Below the pieces are notes generated by a model. That model was not told the origin of the DNA. It searched no databases and worked only from the letters and a program-made list of their open reading frames with translations. A program made the translations under genes and the position numbers. Positions 49,108 through 59,915 of a DNA stretch of 64,000 nt are shown here, one piece after another. This stretch comes from Otatea glauca (lineage: Eukaryota > Streptophyta > Magnoliopsida > Poales > Poaceae): NCBI GenBank assembly GCA_036346275.1, contig CM070726.1, positions 26,447,410-26,511,409 on the forward strand, written 5' to 3'. How positions within the stretch are numbered: the stretch's first letter is position 1; each line of letters opens with the position of its first letter.

Positions 49108-49112
49108 CTATA

Positions 49113-49262
49113 TTTTTTGAAAAAGCTTTTAGCACTTCAGTTTCATTTTATAATTTTTAAAAAATGCTTTTAGCACTTCAGTTTCATTTCATAATTTTTT
49201 AAAAAAGCTTTGAGCACTTTAGTTTCATTCCAGAATTTTGGCACTTTACATTCATTCCAAAT
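49113..49262. repeat. Short tandem repeat between the two CACTA-R genes
   Basis: Three imperfect copies of about 55 bp, each with AAAAGCTTTTAGCACTTCAG and a TTTCATTTCATAATTTTT tail. Confidence 0.8.
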
Positions 49263-49399
49263 AAACACTTCATACTGTAAAAGACCCGTGTTACATATAC
49301 ATAGTTCATACAGTAGGGGTACATCTTAAGTAGTAGCGTACTTTGTCTTTACATGTGTTCCTTCATTATGATCGCAACGTATGAAAGGAGTATCCACGT

Positions 49400-52292
49400 C
49401 TGTGTCATTGAGGAGGCTTATGTCGACATCCACAGCGAAAGGAGGGATCTCGTCGAACTGAATATACTCTTCCTCGTGCTGGCGTCCTCAACTCCAACAA
49501 TCCTTCGTTTGCCTTGTAGAACCACGTGTCGCTTTGGCTTAGTACTACAATCTTTCTGCTTGTCCTTATGCTTCTTAGGTTTGCTTGACATGTCCATTAC
49601 ATAGAAGACATGTCTCACATCGTTCGCGAGGACGAACGGTTCGCACCTATAGCCGACTTGCGTGAGGTCCACGATTGTCATACCGTATTTGTCGACCTTC
49701 ACGCCGCTTGAAGTTAGTTTGACCCATTGGCACTTAAATAGAGGGACCTTCAAAGGTCCATAGTCAAGCTCCCATATCTCTTTTATGAAACCATAATATG
49801 TATCCACCTTGCCTTTGTTGTCTTCGGCGTCTATACGGACACCACTATTTTGGTTGGTGCTCTTGTTATCCTGCGATCTGGTATAAAATGTGTAACCATT
49901 TATCTCGTACCCCTTGAATGTCACGATTTCACTAGATGGTCCCCGAGCCAAGCGTTGCAACTGTTCATTGTCTGACCCTTTCAAAAGGATGTACTTTTGT
50001 AACCAAGCGCCGAAAGAATCCATGTGCTTCAGTGTTATCCAATCCTCAGACCTCCCCGAGAAATCGCGGCGTAGAATACTCTTGTGCTCAAGGACATACG
50101 GGGCCACTATAGTTGATTGTTTCAAAACCGTGAAATGTGCTTGCTTAAATGTAAGAAGATCATTGCATGCAATTGCTTTCCTTCCTAGTGTCCCTTTTCC
50201 CCGTAGCCTCCCCTCATGGCGTGATATAGGGGCCGATCGGGTTTAGATCATTAATGTAATCCTCACAAAACTCAATCACCTCCTCGTCCCATAACCCTCG
50301 GCAATACATCCTTAGGACGAGCGGTTCTGAACATACTTCTTTAGCACACTCATGTACCTCTCGAAAGGGAACATGTTGTGTAGATACACGGGTCCAAGGA
50401 TACCTATCTCTTTGACAAGGTGAACAGTGAGATGAACCATAATATCAAAGAATGCAAGAGGAAAGATCATCTCAAGACTAACCACACTTTGTACCACGTC
50501 ATCCTGCAGCTTACTTAGTTTATCTGGGTCAATGACCTTCTGTGAAATCGCGTTGAAAAAAGAACAAAGCTTTGTGATTGTCCCTCATACCAACTCGGGC
50601 AGTATGCCTCTCACAGCCACTGGGAGCAACTGTGTCATTAACACAAGACAGTCATGGGATTTCATGTGTACGATTTTATTCTCTTTCGTGTTTACGAGTC
50701 TCTTTACATTCGAGGAGTATCCGAAAGGGACTTTCACACTGTTCAGGAACTCTATCACGCTTTTTTTCTCTTCTTTGCTTAGAATGTAGCTCGCAGGATG
50801 TAGGTAATGTTGTCCTTTCCCTCTCTTTTCGGGATGTAGGTCGTTCCTCAGTTCCAAGTGTTTAAGGTCCTTCCGAGCTTGCAGTGTATCTTTCGATTTT
50901 CCATACATATCTATGTAGCCTAGTAGGTTCAAGTAGACATTCTTCGTGATGTGCATGAAGTCAAGTGAGTGACGAACCTCCATGACTTCCCAATAAGGCA
51001 AGTCCCAAAATATTGACTTCTTCTTCCACATGGGTGCATGACCATCCTCATTCTGTACATGTTTGCTTCCAGGACCCTTTCCAAATACTACTTTTAAATC
51101 CTTTGCCATAGCAAACACACGTGGCCCACTACGATGCTGAGGCCTTGCACGAAGGTCTGGTTGCCCGTTAAATTTCCTGCCTTCCTTCCGCAACGGGTGA
51201 CTCCTAGGAAGAAACCTACGGTGACCCATGTACACAACCTTCCGAGAGTTTTTCAGGTACATACCGTCCGTTTCATCTAAGCACTAGATGCAGGCTCTAT
51301 ATCCTTTGATAGTTAGGCCGGACAGGTTACCGAGAGCAGGCCAGTCGTTGATTGTTACAAATAACAATGCACGTAGGGTGAAATACTCCCTTTTGTACTT
51401 ATCCCATACCCTTGCGCCATCGTCCCACAACGTCACAAGATCTTCAACCAATGGTTTCAGATAGACATCGATGTCATTTCCGGGTTGCTTGGGGCCTTGG
51501 ATCAACAACAGCATCATGATGTACTTTCGCTTCATGCACGACCATGGAGGAATGTTATAGATACATAGTGTAACGGGCCGGTGCTATGGCTGCTGCTCAA
51601 TTCTCGAAAGGATTCATCCCATCGGTACTCAACCCAAACCTTATGTTTCTCACCTCATCTGCGAAGTCCGCACGTCTCGGTCGACTTTCCTCCTTGTGAG
51701 CCATCTGCGGGTGTCTAAGCATCTCGTCGTCCTTACGCTCTTCTTTGTGCCAACGCATCATCTGGGCATGCGCTTTGTTAGCAAACATACGTTTCAATTG
51801 AGGGATCACAGGGAAATACCACAACACTTTAGCTGGAGGTCTCTTCTTCTTACGCTCCCCATCTATTTCACCTGGATCGTCACGCTTCGCCTTATACCGT
51901 GATTCTTTGCACACTGGACAAACATCCAAATCGGCATACTCATTACGATACAGGATACAATCATTAGGACATGCGTGTATCTTCTGTACTTCCAATCCCA
52001 AAGGACAGACAACTTGCTTGGCTTCATATGTAGATTCGGGTAGAGTGTTATCTTCTGGAAGCAACTTCTTTACGAGTGATAACACCTCATCGAATCCCTT
52101 ATCTGACACACCATTTCTAGCCTTCCATTGCATGAGTTCTAGTGTGGTACGTAGCTTTTTGTGGCCCTGCCCACAGTTTGGGTAAAAAGGAGTTCTGTGG
52201 TCCTTTAACATGCGCTGGAACTTCTCGAACTGTCTTTCATCTGTGTAGTCTCCCTCTCCATCACGCAGCATCTGGTCTAGCTCATCATCCAA
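49400..52292 (-). pseudogene. TNP2-like transposase of CACTA-R, N-terminally truncated
   Basis: Begins abruptly at 52292 (MDDELDQMLRDGEGDYTD); the transposase-associated N-terminal domain seen in CACTA-3 is missing. TNP2 domain pieces: 52292-51597 (CPLGLEVQKIHACPNDCILYRN, NIRFGLSTDGMNPF), 51540-51284 (MKRKYIMML, REYFTLRALLFVTINDWPALGNLSG) and 51262-50585 (WDLPYWEVMEVRHSLDFMHI). DUF4218-like remnants follow at 50580-50225, then a DUF4216-like frame at 50125-49418 (DEYGMTIVDLTQVGY-like block, DDVRHVFYVMDM-like block). At least five frame changes or stops interrupt it. It would have cut and joined the element ends when intact. Confidence 0.88.
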
Positions 52293-52807
52293 TTAAAGAC
52301 CTACCTTTCTAATTATTTTGTATCCCTTCCTACCTTTGTAATTATTTTTTATCCTTCTACATGTTTTTCTATTTTATTTCATACATCAATAATTAATTCC
52401 TTGCAATGTTGTACCTAGATATTGTGATATTTAAGATTCTAAAACTAACAACCACCTAGATCTAAAGCTTCCAATCACCTTTACCTTGTAATGTCATATT
52501 TTGAACTAGATCTCCACCCTACATCTTCATACAACAACAAAAACAAGGCACGGAAAACAAATTTTCGATCATGCTTAGAAAGTTCAAGATTTCTCCACAT
52601 CCATTGAGAAAAATAGCAATATCTAGGTGAGAAGGATGTTCACATGATGTTACTAACTTTGAAACACTTAATTTGGAGCTAATCATCTCCAATTAAAAAT
52701 TTGGATAGCACCTCCCCAAGAACAGCGCTTGGTTGGCCTTCTTCGATCGTATTTGTACCTCTGCTGGCGCATGGAGGAAGAAGGGTTTAAATGCACCGCG
52801 CGGGAGG
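52293..52807 (-). other. Leader/intron region of CACTA-R
   Basis: Non-coding. On the minus strand it starts with the same TTTAAACCCTTCTTCC phrase as CACTA-L after the array, then becomes AT-rich, as expected for a leader and first intron. The exon with the TNP2 N-terminus is absent. Confidence 0.5.
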
Positions 52808-53077
52808 GCTTCCAGAAGCGGTTTGAGACACGAACCGCTTCTGAAGGTTGCGTTCTAGAAGCGGTTCTTTTCTCAAACCGCTTCTGAAAATTAGAAGCGG
52901 TTTGAGAAAAGAACCGCTTCTAGAACGCAACCTTCAGAAGTGGTTCGTGTCTCAAACCACTTCTGGAAGTCCTCTCCGGACCGTTGCCAACGAACCGCTT
53001 CTGGTGCGAAGATCACAACGAGTTCGCACCAAACCGCTTCTAATAGACCGGTTGTGATGCCCAGTTCTGTAGTAGTG
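52808..53077 (-). repeat. 5' sub-terminal array of CACTA-R
   Basis: AGAAGCGGTT/AACCGCTTCT hairpins that match 13499-13895 in reverse. Confidence 0.9.
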
Positions 53078-53958
53078 ATTTTTGAGCATCAGGGTCATCG
53101 TTGGTGGTGGCGCTCATCAAGGCTTTTGACCCAAACATCTTTAATACGTAGTATGTACGGTCTTAATATGTGGACAACGTATATAATATAAACCCACCTT
53201 AGGGTATTACTCATACAACCCTCAACATGAAATATCTGATCAGGAACGCATGAGATGAAATTGAGATACCGCAACCACTCACGATGTTTTTGTAAGATGG
53301 TTGTAGAGTCCAAGGGGTTTTCTGCAAAAAAACTCTTTAAGTGCCAGGAGTTTATCTCATCTCCATCTCGTGCGTTGAGTCTAGATCGGATGGTTCACGT
53401 TGAGGGTCGTTGTATGGTAACACCTAAAGGTGAATTTACACCGGATATGTTGCCTAATATGTGACCACCAAAATAAGAACTAATTTAATCAACAAATTTA
53501 GCCTATTGAAGAAATGATCATGTAGCGTTTTTCAAATTTTTGAGTGTACCAAAGCATACCCAGCACCCCTAGATCCATCCCTACCTAGAAGTTAGGGTAT
53601 TACCCTTAAGCAATCATATTAGAACATCATAGGTCGTGCATGTAGAACCTGGCCGAAGTGTGTTTTTCCATATAACTTGTCCAGGATATTATTGAATTTG
53701 TTGTTGGATTCAATCGTTACTGTTTTCTTCAAGAACACTACTGGAAATTCTGCGAAATTGACAAACCATGCATACGTACATTAATTTATTCCCTACAATG
53801 AAGGAGATTAACTTGCATTTTCCTCCATTTTCCATGTAAAACCCTAATCTTCAACATGTGTGGTGATGATCCGCGCGCGTGTAGACGAATGTACGATTCA
53901 TCTTGTTAGTTTAATTTGGGTCTTGATATTTTGTTCTAGAAAACCAAATGGCCGTGTG
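53078..53958. other. Spacer between CACTA-R and the hAT element
   Basis: No recognisable domain. The frame at 53255-53464 (69 codons) has no known motif and ordinary composition. This is unique-looking flanking DNA of the original locus. Confidence 0.45.
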
Positions 53959-55404
53959 CAGGGTTCACAATTTCGTTTCGCTCGCGAAAACCGCTAGCCC
54001 CGCGGTAGCGGTTTTCGCGAAAAACCGCTCGAAAACCGTGAAAAACCGAACGGTTTGCAAATTTGAAATTTTTGAAATTTGGTCAAATGAAATCCCGAAA
54101 ACCGCGGTTTTTGACGAAAAACCGCTTCGGTTTTCGCGAAAACCAGCGGTTTTGGAGAAAACATAAAAACCGCCGAGGTTGGAAAATTGGGAAAAAATCG
54201 AAAAAATTGGAAAAAATACAAAAAATATTGTAAAATTTGTAGAAATACAGGAAGGTTAAAATTGAGTAAAATGTAATAAATATATAAATAAGGTATGTGA
54301 AAACGTGAAAAAATTCCAAAATGATCTCTTCTAAATTTGGAAAAAATCGACATGACCTTTGCTATATTTTAGTGAATTAGAAGTTGTAAGTTATGTATTT
54401 AGCAATAATATGTCAATAAGTAATCTTTTATTGCAATACTACAATCACACAAGTGCAAAAATCGGCATTTACATAACTACAAAGCAAAATCATTCGCAAT
54501 TTCACTACCATTTACTTATCAACACCATTTACATTATAATGCATTTAAATTGAAGTTGTGGAGTAGGTATAAGTATAGCTTCGCCACCCTTCCATTATCG
54601 CAAAAATGACATGTTCGACCTACATGAACGGAACATCGAAAACCGATGACACAAAGAAAAATGGTGAAAATATAAGAACAAATTGAAAAAATCGCAAAAA
54701 AATTTAAAAATGTAAAAAAATCCCAATTAATCTATAAAACACCTAAGAGAAATGTTTATAATTTTTTAAATCATTTATTTCTTCTAAAAAATCTAAAACA
54801 GAAATTAATGAAAAGGAACAAATACACTGTCAGATTTTTATAAATAGTAAAATGATTTATTATATTCTAAAATTTTAATGAAAATATAAATAGTTCTAAA
54901 GGATCATGTACTAAAATTTTCAGAAATATTATACTTCATTTATTTCCCATATAAAATCAAAAACAGAAGAGCATATACAATGATAATAGCACTTTCGGAA
55001 TTTTTAAAAAATACACATATCTGATCATCATCTCAAAATTTTACATAATCATTGTAATGACGTTATAACATCACAAAAAAAGTTTAAGAAATATTAGACT
55101 TCATTTTGTGCCCCTAGAAAATAAAAAACTGAAGAGCATATATTGTGACAGTATCACTGTCAGAATTTTAAAAAAATTTACATAGGTGATAATAATCTGA
55201 AAATTTTACATAATCATTATGATTACCTCAGGAACGTACAGAAAAAATTTCAAAATTTTTTGACACAGTTTGCTAAATTTCTTCAAATTTTTGAAATTTA
55301 CTGTTCATCTGGCCGGTTTTCCGAGCGGTTTTAATTACCGAACCGGCTCAGTACGGGCGGTTTTCGCGAAAACCGAGCGGTTTTCGACGGTTTTTTGAAC
55401 CCTG
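53959..55404. mobile_element. Non-autonomous hAT-type transposon, 1,446 bp
   Basis: Ends CAGGGTTCAC and TGAACCCTG form a 9-10-bp terminal inverted repeat, with a perfect 8-bp duplication GCCGTGTG (53951-53958 and 55405-55412), the hAT size. The interior is AT-rich with no transposase. Both ends carry several GCGGTTTTCGCGAAAACCGC-type inverted motifs (about 53980-54150 and 55310-55395), in the sub-terminal position where hAT transposases bind. Confidence 0.92.
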
Positions 55405-56415
55405 GCCGTGTGCATATATAGTCATCTGAAGTCTGAATATAAAACGGAGGAAGAACACGTAGACAATTTCCATTAGATTATGACCAAGTATTTTCCTTCA
55501 TCGTCCCTTGAGAGTTGTTAATGTGCTGATTTAGGGATTTTTTTAACAATACATTTCTAAAAAGGAATTGCGACATTAATACGCGAAACAGAAAAATTGC
55601 AAAAATAATACCCTGTCACCAAACAGTACAGCGAAATAAGAGTAGTCGCCAGCGGGCTGGACGAAGACCATATTGTCACTATACTGTATGGCAGCAACTT
55701 CTTAATCCTGCGGTTAATGTTACACCTACAGAGCCGAGGCAGCAGCGCGCGTGACACATAGTATTATCGCCATACGGTGTGACGACAATAGGTTGTCATC
55801 CAACAGTTCGACGACAACCAGTCGTGGGTGGGCCGACGAATTTTTTTTAAATAATACATTTTTTTTGGAGCTATCGCCAAATGGCTGGGCAGAGCACGCA
55901 CACCAAATAAATTATAAAAATCATAAAAAAAATTTAGAGGAAATTAAATTTATGAGGAACATTTTTGCACTTATTTCATTCGAAAATTCGCTGTAACTTG
56001 TGAGCATTAATTATTAAAATTCAGTGCTATTTTGACCGTTGCTGGAATTTTAGAGTTCAAACCAGGGTTCAATAAATTCAAAAAAAATCATATTTGTCAG
56101 TGATAATTCATGTAGTATTTTATAAAATTATTTTTAAGTTACTTTTTTGACAAAAAATTCAAATTTCATTGATACTCATTCTCTTTTGGTGTATGACAAA
56201 TTTGATGACAAATTATAGTAAAACATTGAATAAAACCCGACATTGATATTACAAAGTGCAGTAAGTACAACAACTATAATAGCATGGCATATGAACTACA
56301 CTACACTTAATATATATACATGCCTTAGAGAATTCATAAAACTGGGATACAACATAGGTATATGCCTCTGGTCAAGGACTAAGTCACAAAACCATACATT
56401 CTATGGTCATGGTTG

Positions 56416-56697
56416 TCAGAATAGGTCGCTACTATAAAAATTATAATACTTATCTATTGATTCCTGATAGGGTACTACGTTTGGATACCTGATAGGGCTT
56501 AATGTAATATCATCGTCAGGATTCGGAGGACTCCGAGGACGCAAGGTTCGTGGCCTAGGTGGAATGAAATCGTCATCATCATTGTCATTTGTATGATTAG
56601 GAGCTAGCCCTCCTTCACTCTGAACTTGTGCATATATCGTCATTTGTATCCCTTCCACTACTTCATTGTCATCCTTGAACGAGAATACTATAGGCAA
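56416..56697 (-). CDS. Unrecognised 93-codon ORF with acidic and Pro/Arg segment
   Basis: The frame is open from ATG at 56697 to a stop at 56416. It has an Asp/Asn run (NDNDDDD) followed by a Pro/Arg-rich stretch (FIPPRPRTLRPRSPP). No known domain, signal peptide or TATA box was recognised. Its first 40 bases lie in one arm of the inverted repeat at 56658-56813. It may be the last exon of a decayed gene or transposase, or chance. Confidence 0.25.
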   Translation of the reverse strand: MPIVFSFKDDNEVVEGIQMTIYAQVQSEGGLAPNHTNDNDDDDFIPPRPRTLRPRSPPNPDDDITLSPIRYPNVVPYQESIDKYYNFYSSDLF

Positions 56698-56813
56698 GCT
56701 ATTTTCACTTTGAACTTGTGCAAGTATAAGATCACTCTAGTCCTATTAATGGCTAAGACTAGAGTGAAAATAGGCTGTCTATGGTATTCTCATTTGGGTA
56801 TGACGATGAAGTG
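56658..56813. repeat. Imperfect inverted repeat (hairpin)
   Basis: Arms at 56658-56709 and 56763-56813 pair over about 50 bases with some mismatches (for example GAGAATACTATAG against CTATGGTATTCTC). An inner 10-bp stem CACTCTAGTC/GACTAGAGTG sits at 56733-56742 and 56757-56766. Confidence 0.65.
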
Positions 56814-57116
56814 AAAGATAAATTAGAGTATGACAACTTTCAGGATGAATTGTAGATGGAATTAGATTTTGCCTTGAAATCCATCAATATTAGAATAAGA
56901 AAGTAGATGAAAGTACTACAAATGTTCATACTTTAAGATGATCCCGACCAGACAAGGTGTGCCACAAAGCATCTAAGATGTTTAGATATTCAATTACAAA
57001 ATCTATAACTGGTTGTGTCTTGTAAATGTCATTGAAGAAATATCTAAGGAGAAGAAAATTTAGAACAATAGGTACTACTCATGGAAGTTATGCTAAGAGA
57101 GGTAAGGAAAAAAAAG

Positions 57117-57372
57117 GCTATCACAGGCGGTTCTAGATAAAAACATTCTGTGGTATGTGACTATAACAGACGATTCTTGATAAAAAATAGTCTGTAATAG
57201 TCTAATATCACAGACGGTTCTAGATAAAAACGGTCTGTGATAGTCACATATATTACAAACAGCTCTTGATACAAACCGTCTGTGATATGTGTTTCACAGA
57301 CGTTTTCTGAATCATCTGTGATGCGTTGTATTATCACTGATACATATTTATAGATGGTTCAAAAAACCGTTT
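57117..57372. repeat. Relic sub-terminal array of another CACTA-like element
   Basis: Five or so ACAGACGGTT/AACCGTCTGT units with GATAAAAA spacers, resembling CACTA sub-terminal arrays but of a third sequence type. No CACTA terminus or duplication is clear, so this is probably a remnant. Confidence 0.6.
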
Positions 57373-57747
57373 TTGATGACATATGTGTTGTTGCAATAAT
57401 TAATTGGAAAGAAATACAAAATTTGCAAGTTGTAAACACAAGATTTGAAGCGCACATATATAAATGCGTCAATATGCATGCTAGCTAGGAATTGTTCCAT
57501 ACAAAAAGAAAGTGTTAGAATCAAATAGCTAATGAAACATGCACAAAAGTACTCAATTTGGAACCACAGAACACACATATATAAAACATTTAAGGTCTTA
57601 GAATTCATCAATTTACTGATTATAATTATATTATATATATACATACACACACGCGCCACTTCATGTATATACTTCAACCTTAATTTCTGACCACTAATTT
57701 TACTATCTACATAGCTATACTGTGCAATTCTCGATATAAAAGTTCTT

Positions 57748-57775
57748 ATTATATATATATATATATATATATATA
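57748..57775. repeat. TA microsatellite
   Basis: (TA)n just downstream of the predicted gene's stop codon. Confidence 0.9.
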
Positions 57776-57833
57776 GATGTAGTGCTGCGTACAGCATGCA
57801 GCACCGGCCGGCCAGTGAATAATCGCTCGCATC

Positions 57834-59622
57834 TCAATGATTTTGACGAGTAGGATTCGGCAAATTGATCCCCTTGCCTGCCAAAAAGTTTGGAAAACGT
57901 TCATGGAAAGGTTTCGATGCGCGAAGGAAAGGTTCAAGCCCATGCATATATACTATATATATATATCGACTTACTTTTCGGTTTCGCCTTTGGAGCCTGA
58001 CTCGAGTATGGAGCGTTGGACTGATAAGCTGAGTGAGACGGAGACTGAGACCTGCTCTGTCCTTGCGCCCTGTTCGAGCTCGGAACTTGGTTAGTGGAGC
58101 CTTTAGCTGCTGCACGTACATACACAAGCCGGAAAGGCATCATCAGTTGATTGGAACTTTCTACGGAATACTTTTAGTTTGTGGACATAATTAAGTGCAT
58201 GCATGCACGTCTAAATTGAGCGTAATGTGGCGGAGCTTCTTAGATCATGGCCCCCTTTTTCCCACTATGAAGTATTATTCGTTGCTATACTTATATATTA
58301 ATCAAGCAGTAAATTGGTAAGTGCTTATTAGGATTTTGAGCACAATTAGCTAAATTGGCCCCGCTAAGTTTTGGCTTCAGCTCAGCCTGTTTGGAACGCA
58401 AGAATTTTATTAAAAAATAATTAATTTTTTTGTAAGTACTAGAAAAAATTCTTGTGTTTCAAATGGAGTCTTAATGTACCTTGTCATCCAGTGGGGAAAG
58501 ATAAACATATATAGGGCAATGCTTTTTGCAGTGGTAAAAGGATAAATATAGCAGTTTTGTAGCAAGTAATTTGGAACCCAGGAATTTCATAAAAAATTAA
58601 TTTTTTGTAAGTATTAGTAAAAATTCATGTGTTCCAAATAGAATCTTAGTATATTCCTTGTCATCAAGGGGGAAGACAAACATATATATATATATACATA
58701 CATATACATATATATATATACATATATATATATATATGGAGGAAGCCGAAATAGAACACCATGGTGCCCGGGCACCATGATTTCAAATGCGTGAATTTAA
58801 GCCATATTCGAGTATATTTTTCAAAAATTTCACTTTTAGGGCATATACCCATCTATAACAATTCAAATGAAACACATACCTTTGAAAAAGCATACCCGAA
58901 TTCGAAGATTTTGAACAAGTTTGGATCACATGCTTTGTTGATTTTATATAAAATCAGCACATACCTACAACCAAACTATCATCAAAAAGGGAAACTCTAG
59001 TTTGAATTTCAGTTCAAACTTGTTTGAACTAGTTAGTAAACTGGTTAAACTCAGCATCATAGAAATTTCAAAAAGTATCGCATGAAAATACATAGAGAAA
59101 ATACCTGTTTTGGATCATGGAGCCCGGGTACCATGATGCCCCAGATAATTATACTATATATATATATATATACACGGCAAGGCTTTTTGCAGTGGTAAAA
59201 AGATAAATATAGCAGTTTTGTAGCTAGTACATGAATGCATGCAGGTATATATTGATATTATCCCCTTGTTCAAACGTGTAAGTATGCATAACAGTACTTA
59301 AGTAATACTAAGTACGTATATCCTCTCCCCCTATCACTAAAAAAAATAGAGTAAGCACTGATTAACCTGAAGGAGAGGATGGGCTTCGCTGATCAGGCTC
59401 GGGAGGTGTAAGCTCAAGGGAGCCAGATTTCTGGCTAGGCTTAATAATCCCTGCATGGCGTGTCCAGAGAAAAGGGTATACATGTAATATGATTAGAAAG
59501 ATACTAGTACTACCGAAGAGCTAATTAATTGCATGTATATATATAAAGCCAATCAATTGCTGCAATTGTACATGAGTAGAATTTAATTAGTTGCATGGAA
59601 TTAGAGGTTCACCCTTCTCCAT
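57834..59622 (-). CDS. Predicted four-exon gene, 90-aa Ser/Pro/Gln/Lys-rich protein of unknown function
   Basis: Exons on the minus strand: 59622-59613 (ATGGAGAAGG), 59450-59367, 58109-57975 and 57877-57834, 273 nt with stop. Each junction is GT-AG: donors G/GTGAAC, CAG/GTTAAT and A/GTAAGTC; acceptors ATGCAG/GG, GTGCAG/CAG and TTGGCAG/GC, with pyrimidine-rich tracts. Phase 1 is kept at all three junctions, with no in-frame stop. The third exon starts at a CAGCAG tandem acceptor, allowing one residue more or less. The protein begins MEKGIIKPSQKSG, has Ser-Pro and Gln-rich low-complexity sequence, a basic KAKPKSKG stretch, and ends LPNPTRQNH. No signal peptide, membrane segment or known family was recognised. 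Intron 2 (1.26 kb) carries a small insertion. It could be a real lineage-specific gene, a captured gene fragment, or a chance model. Confidence 0.55.
58681..58738. repeat. TA/CATA microsatellite
   Basis: Alternating TATA and CATA in intron 2 of the predicted gene, at the left border of a small insertion. Confidence 0.9.
58738..59150. mobile_element. Small unclassified element with palindromic ends
   Basis: Near its left end is the perfect 20-bp palindrome CATGGTGCCCGGGCACCATG (58760-58779). Near the right end is CATGGAGCCCGGGTACCATG (59116-59135), matching at 18 of 20 positions. The repeat flanking it (GGCAAGGCTTTTTGCAGTGG, 59176 onward) matches 58517 onward, showing that about 0.4 kb interrupts a duplicated intron sequence. 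It sits between TA-rich runs, so the exact ends and the target duplication are unclear. No ORF. Confidence 0.55.
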
Positions 59623-59721
59623 GTTCTTCGGGACCTTCGACAAGCCGAACAAGTCTTTTCGAGGCCGTCCTTCGCGTTTGTGCGTGTTTTGAGCTGTTGC
59701 TAAATGCTTCGGCAAATGTTG

Positions 59722-59731
59722 CTTATATAGT
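59722..59731 (-). promoter_or_regulatory. TATA box of the predicted 90-aa gene
   Basis: The minus strand reads ACTATATAAG, about 100 bp before the ATG at 59622, so a start site near 59695 would leave a leader of about 70 nt. Confidence 0.6.
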
Positions 59732-59761
59732 AGCACACGGACGGGAAATTCATGGAAATTT

Positions 59762-59792
59762 CATGCATCCGACTGGATCGGCATCATGCATG
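59762..59792 (-). promoter_or_regulatory. Paired RY (CATGCA) motifs upstream of the TATA box
   Basis: CATGCAT at 59762-59768 and CATGCATG at 59785-59792, 35-65 bp upstream of the TATA box. RY motifs bind B3-type factors in seed-expressed plant genes; expression in seeds is only an inference. Confidence 0.45.
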
Positions 59793-59915
59793 GCTTCTGT
59801 TGAGGAAGATTTTTTTTTTTTTTTTGTGATCATGTCATTAAGGTTTTACGTACCGTACTGTATATATATTTCTATGAAGAGCGCCAATGTCGTTGGGTCT
59901 TAGAAGACTTCCTAA

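Larger units (their letters stand above)
45866..53077 (-). mobile_element. CACTA transposon 'CACTA-R', 7.2 kb, same family as CACTA-L
   Basis: Left end CACTACGGCGGATCGGGC and right end GCCCAGTTCTGTAGTAGTG are the reversed termini of CACTA-L. The flanking duplication is ATT (45863-45865 and 53078-53080). On the minus strand the order is 5' array, short leader, TNP2-like gene (N-terminus missing), second gene with Ulp1-like end, 3' array. It keeps more of TNP2 than CACTA-L and less of the second gene's N-terminus. All genes are broken. Confidence 0.93.
55413..57116. other. Spacer with no recognised gene
   Basis: AT-rich. 55560-55880 holds scattered short phrases such as GACGACAA and TATCGCCA, as in an old element. 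One ORF and one hairpin are listed separately. Confidence 0.4.

Noticed and set aside
13499..53077. One giant 39-kb CACTA element, since the outermost ends match
   Set aside because: The outer flanks are TGT and ATT, which do not match, while 13499-21720 and 45866-53077 each have their own perfect 3-bp duplication.
53255..53464. 69-codon ORF as a host gene
   Set aside because: No domain, promoter or splice context supports it.
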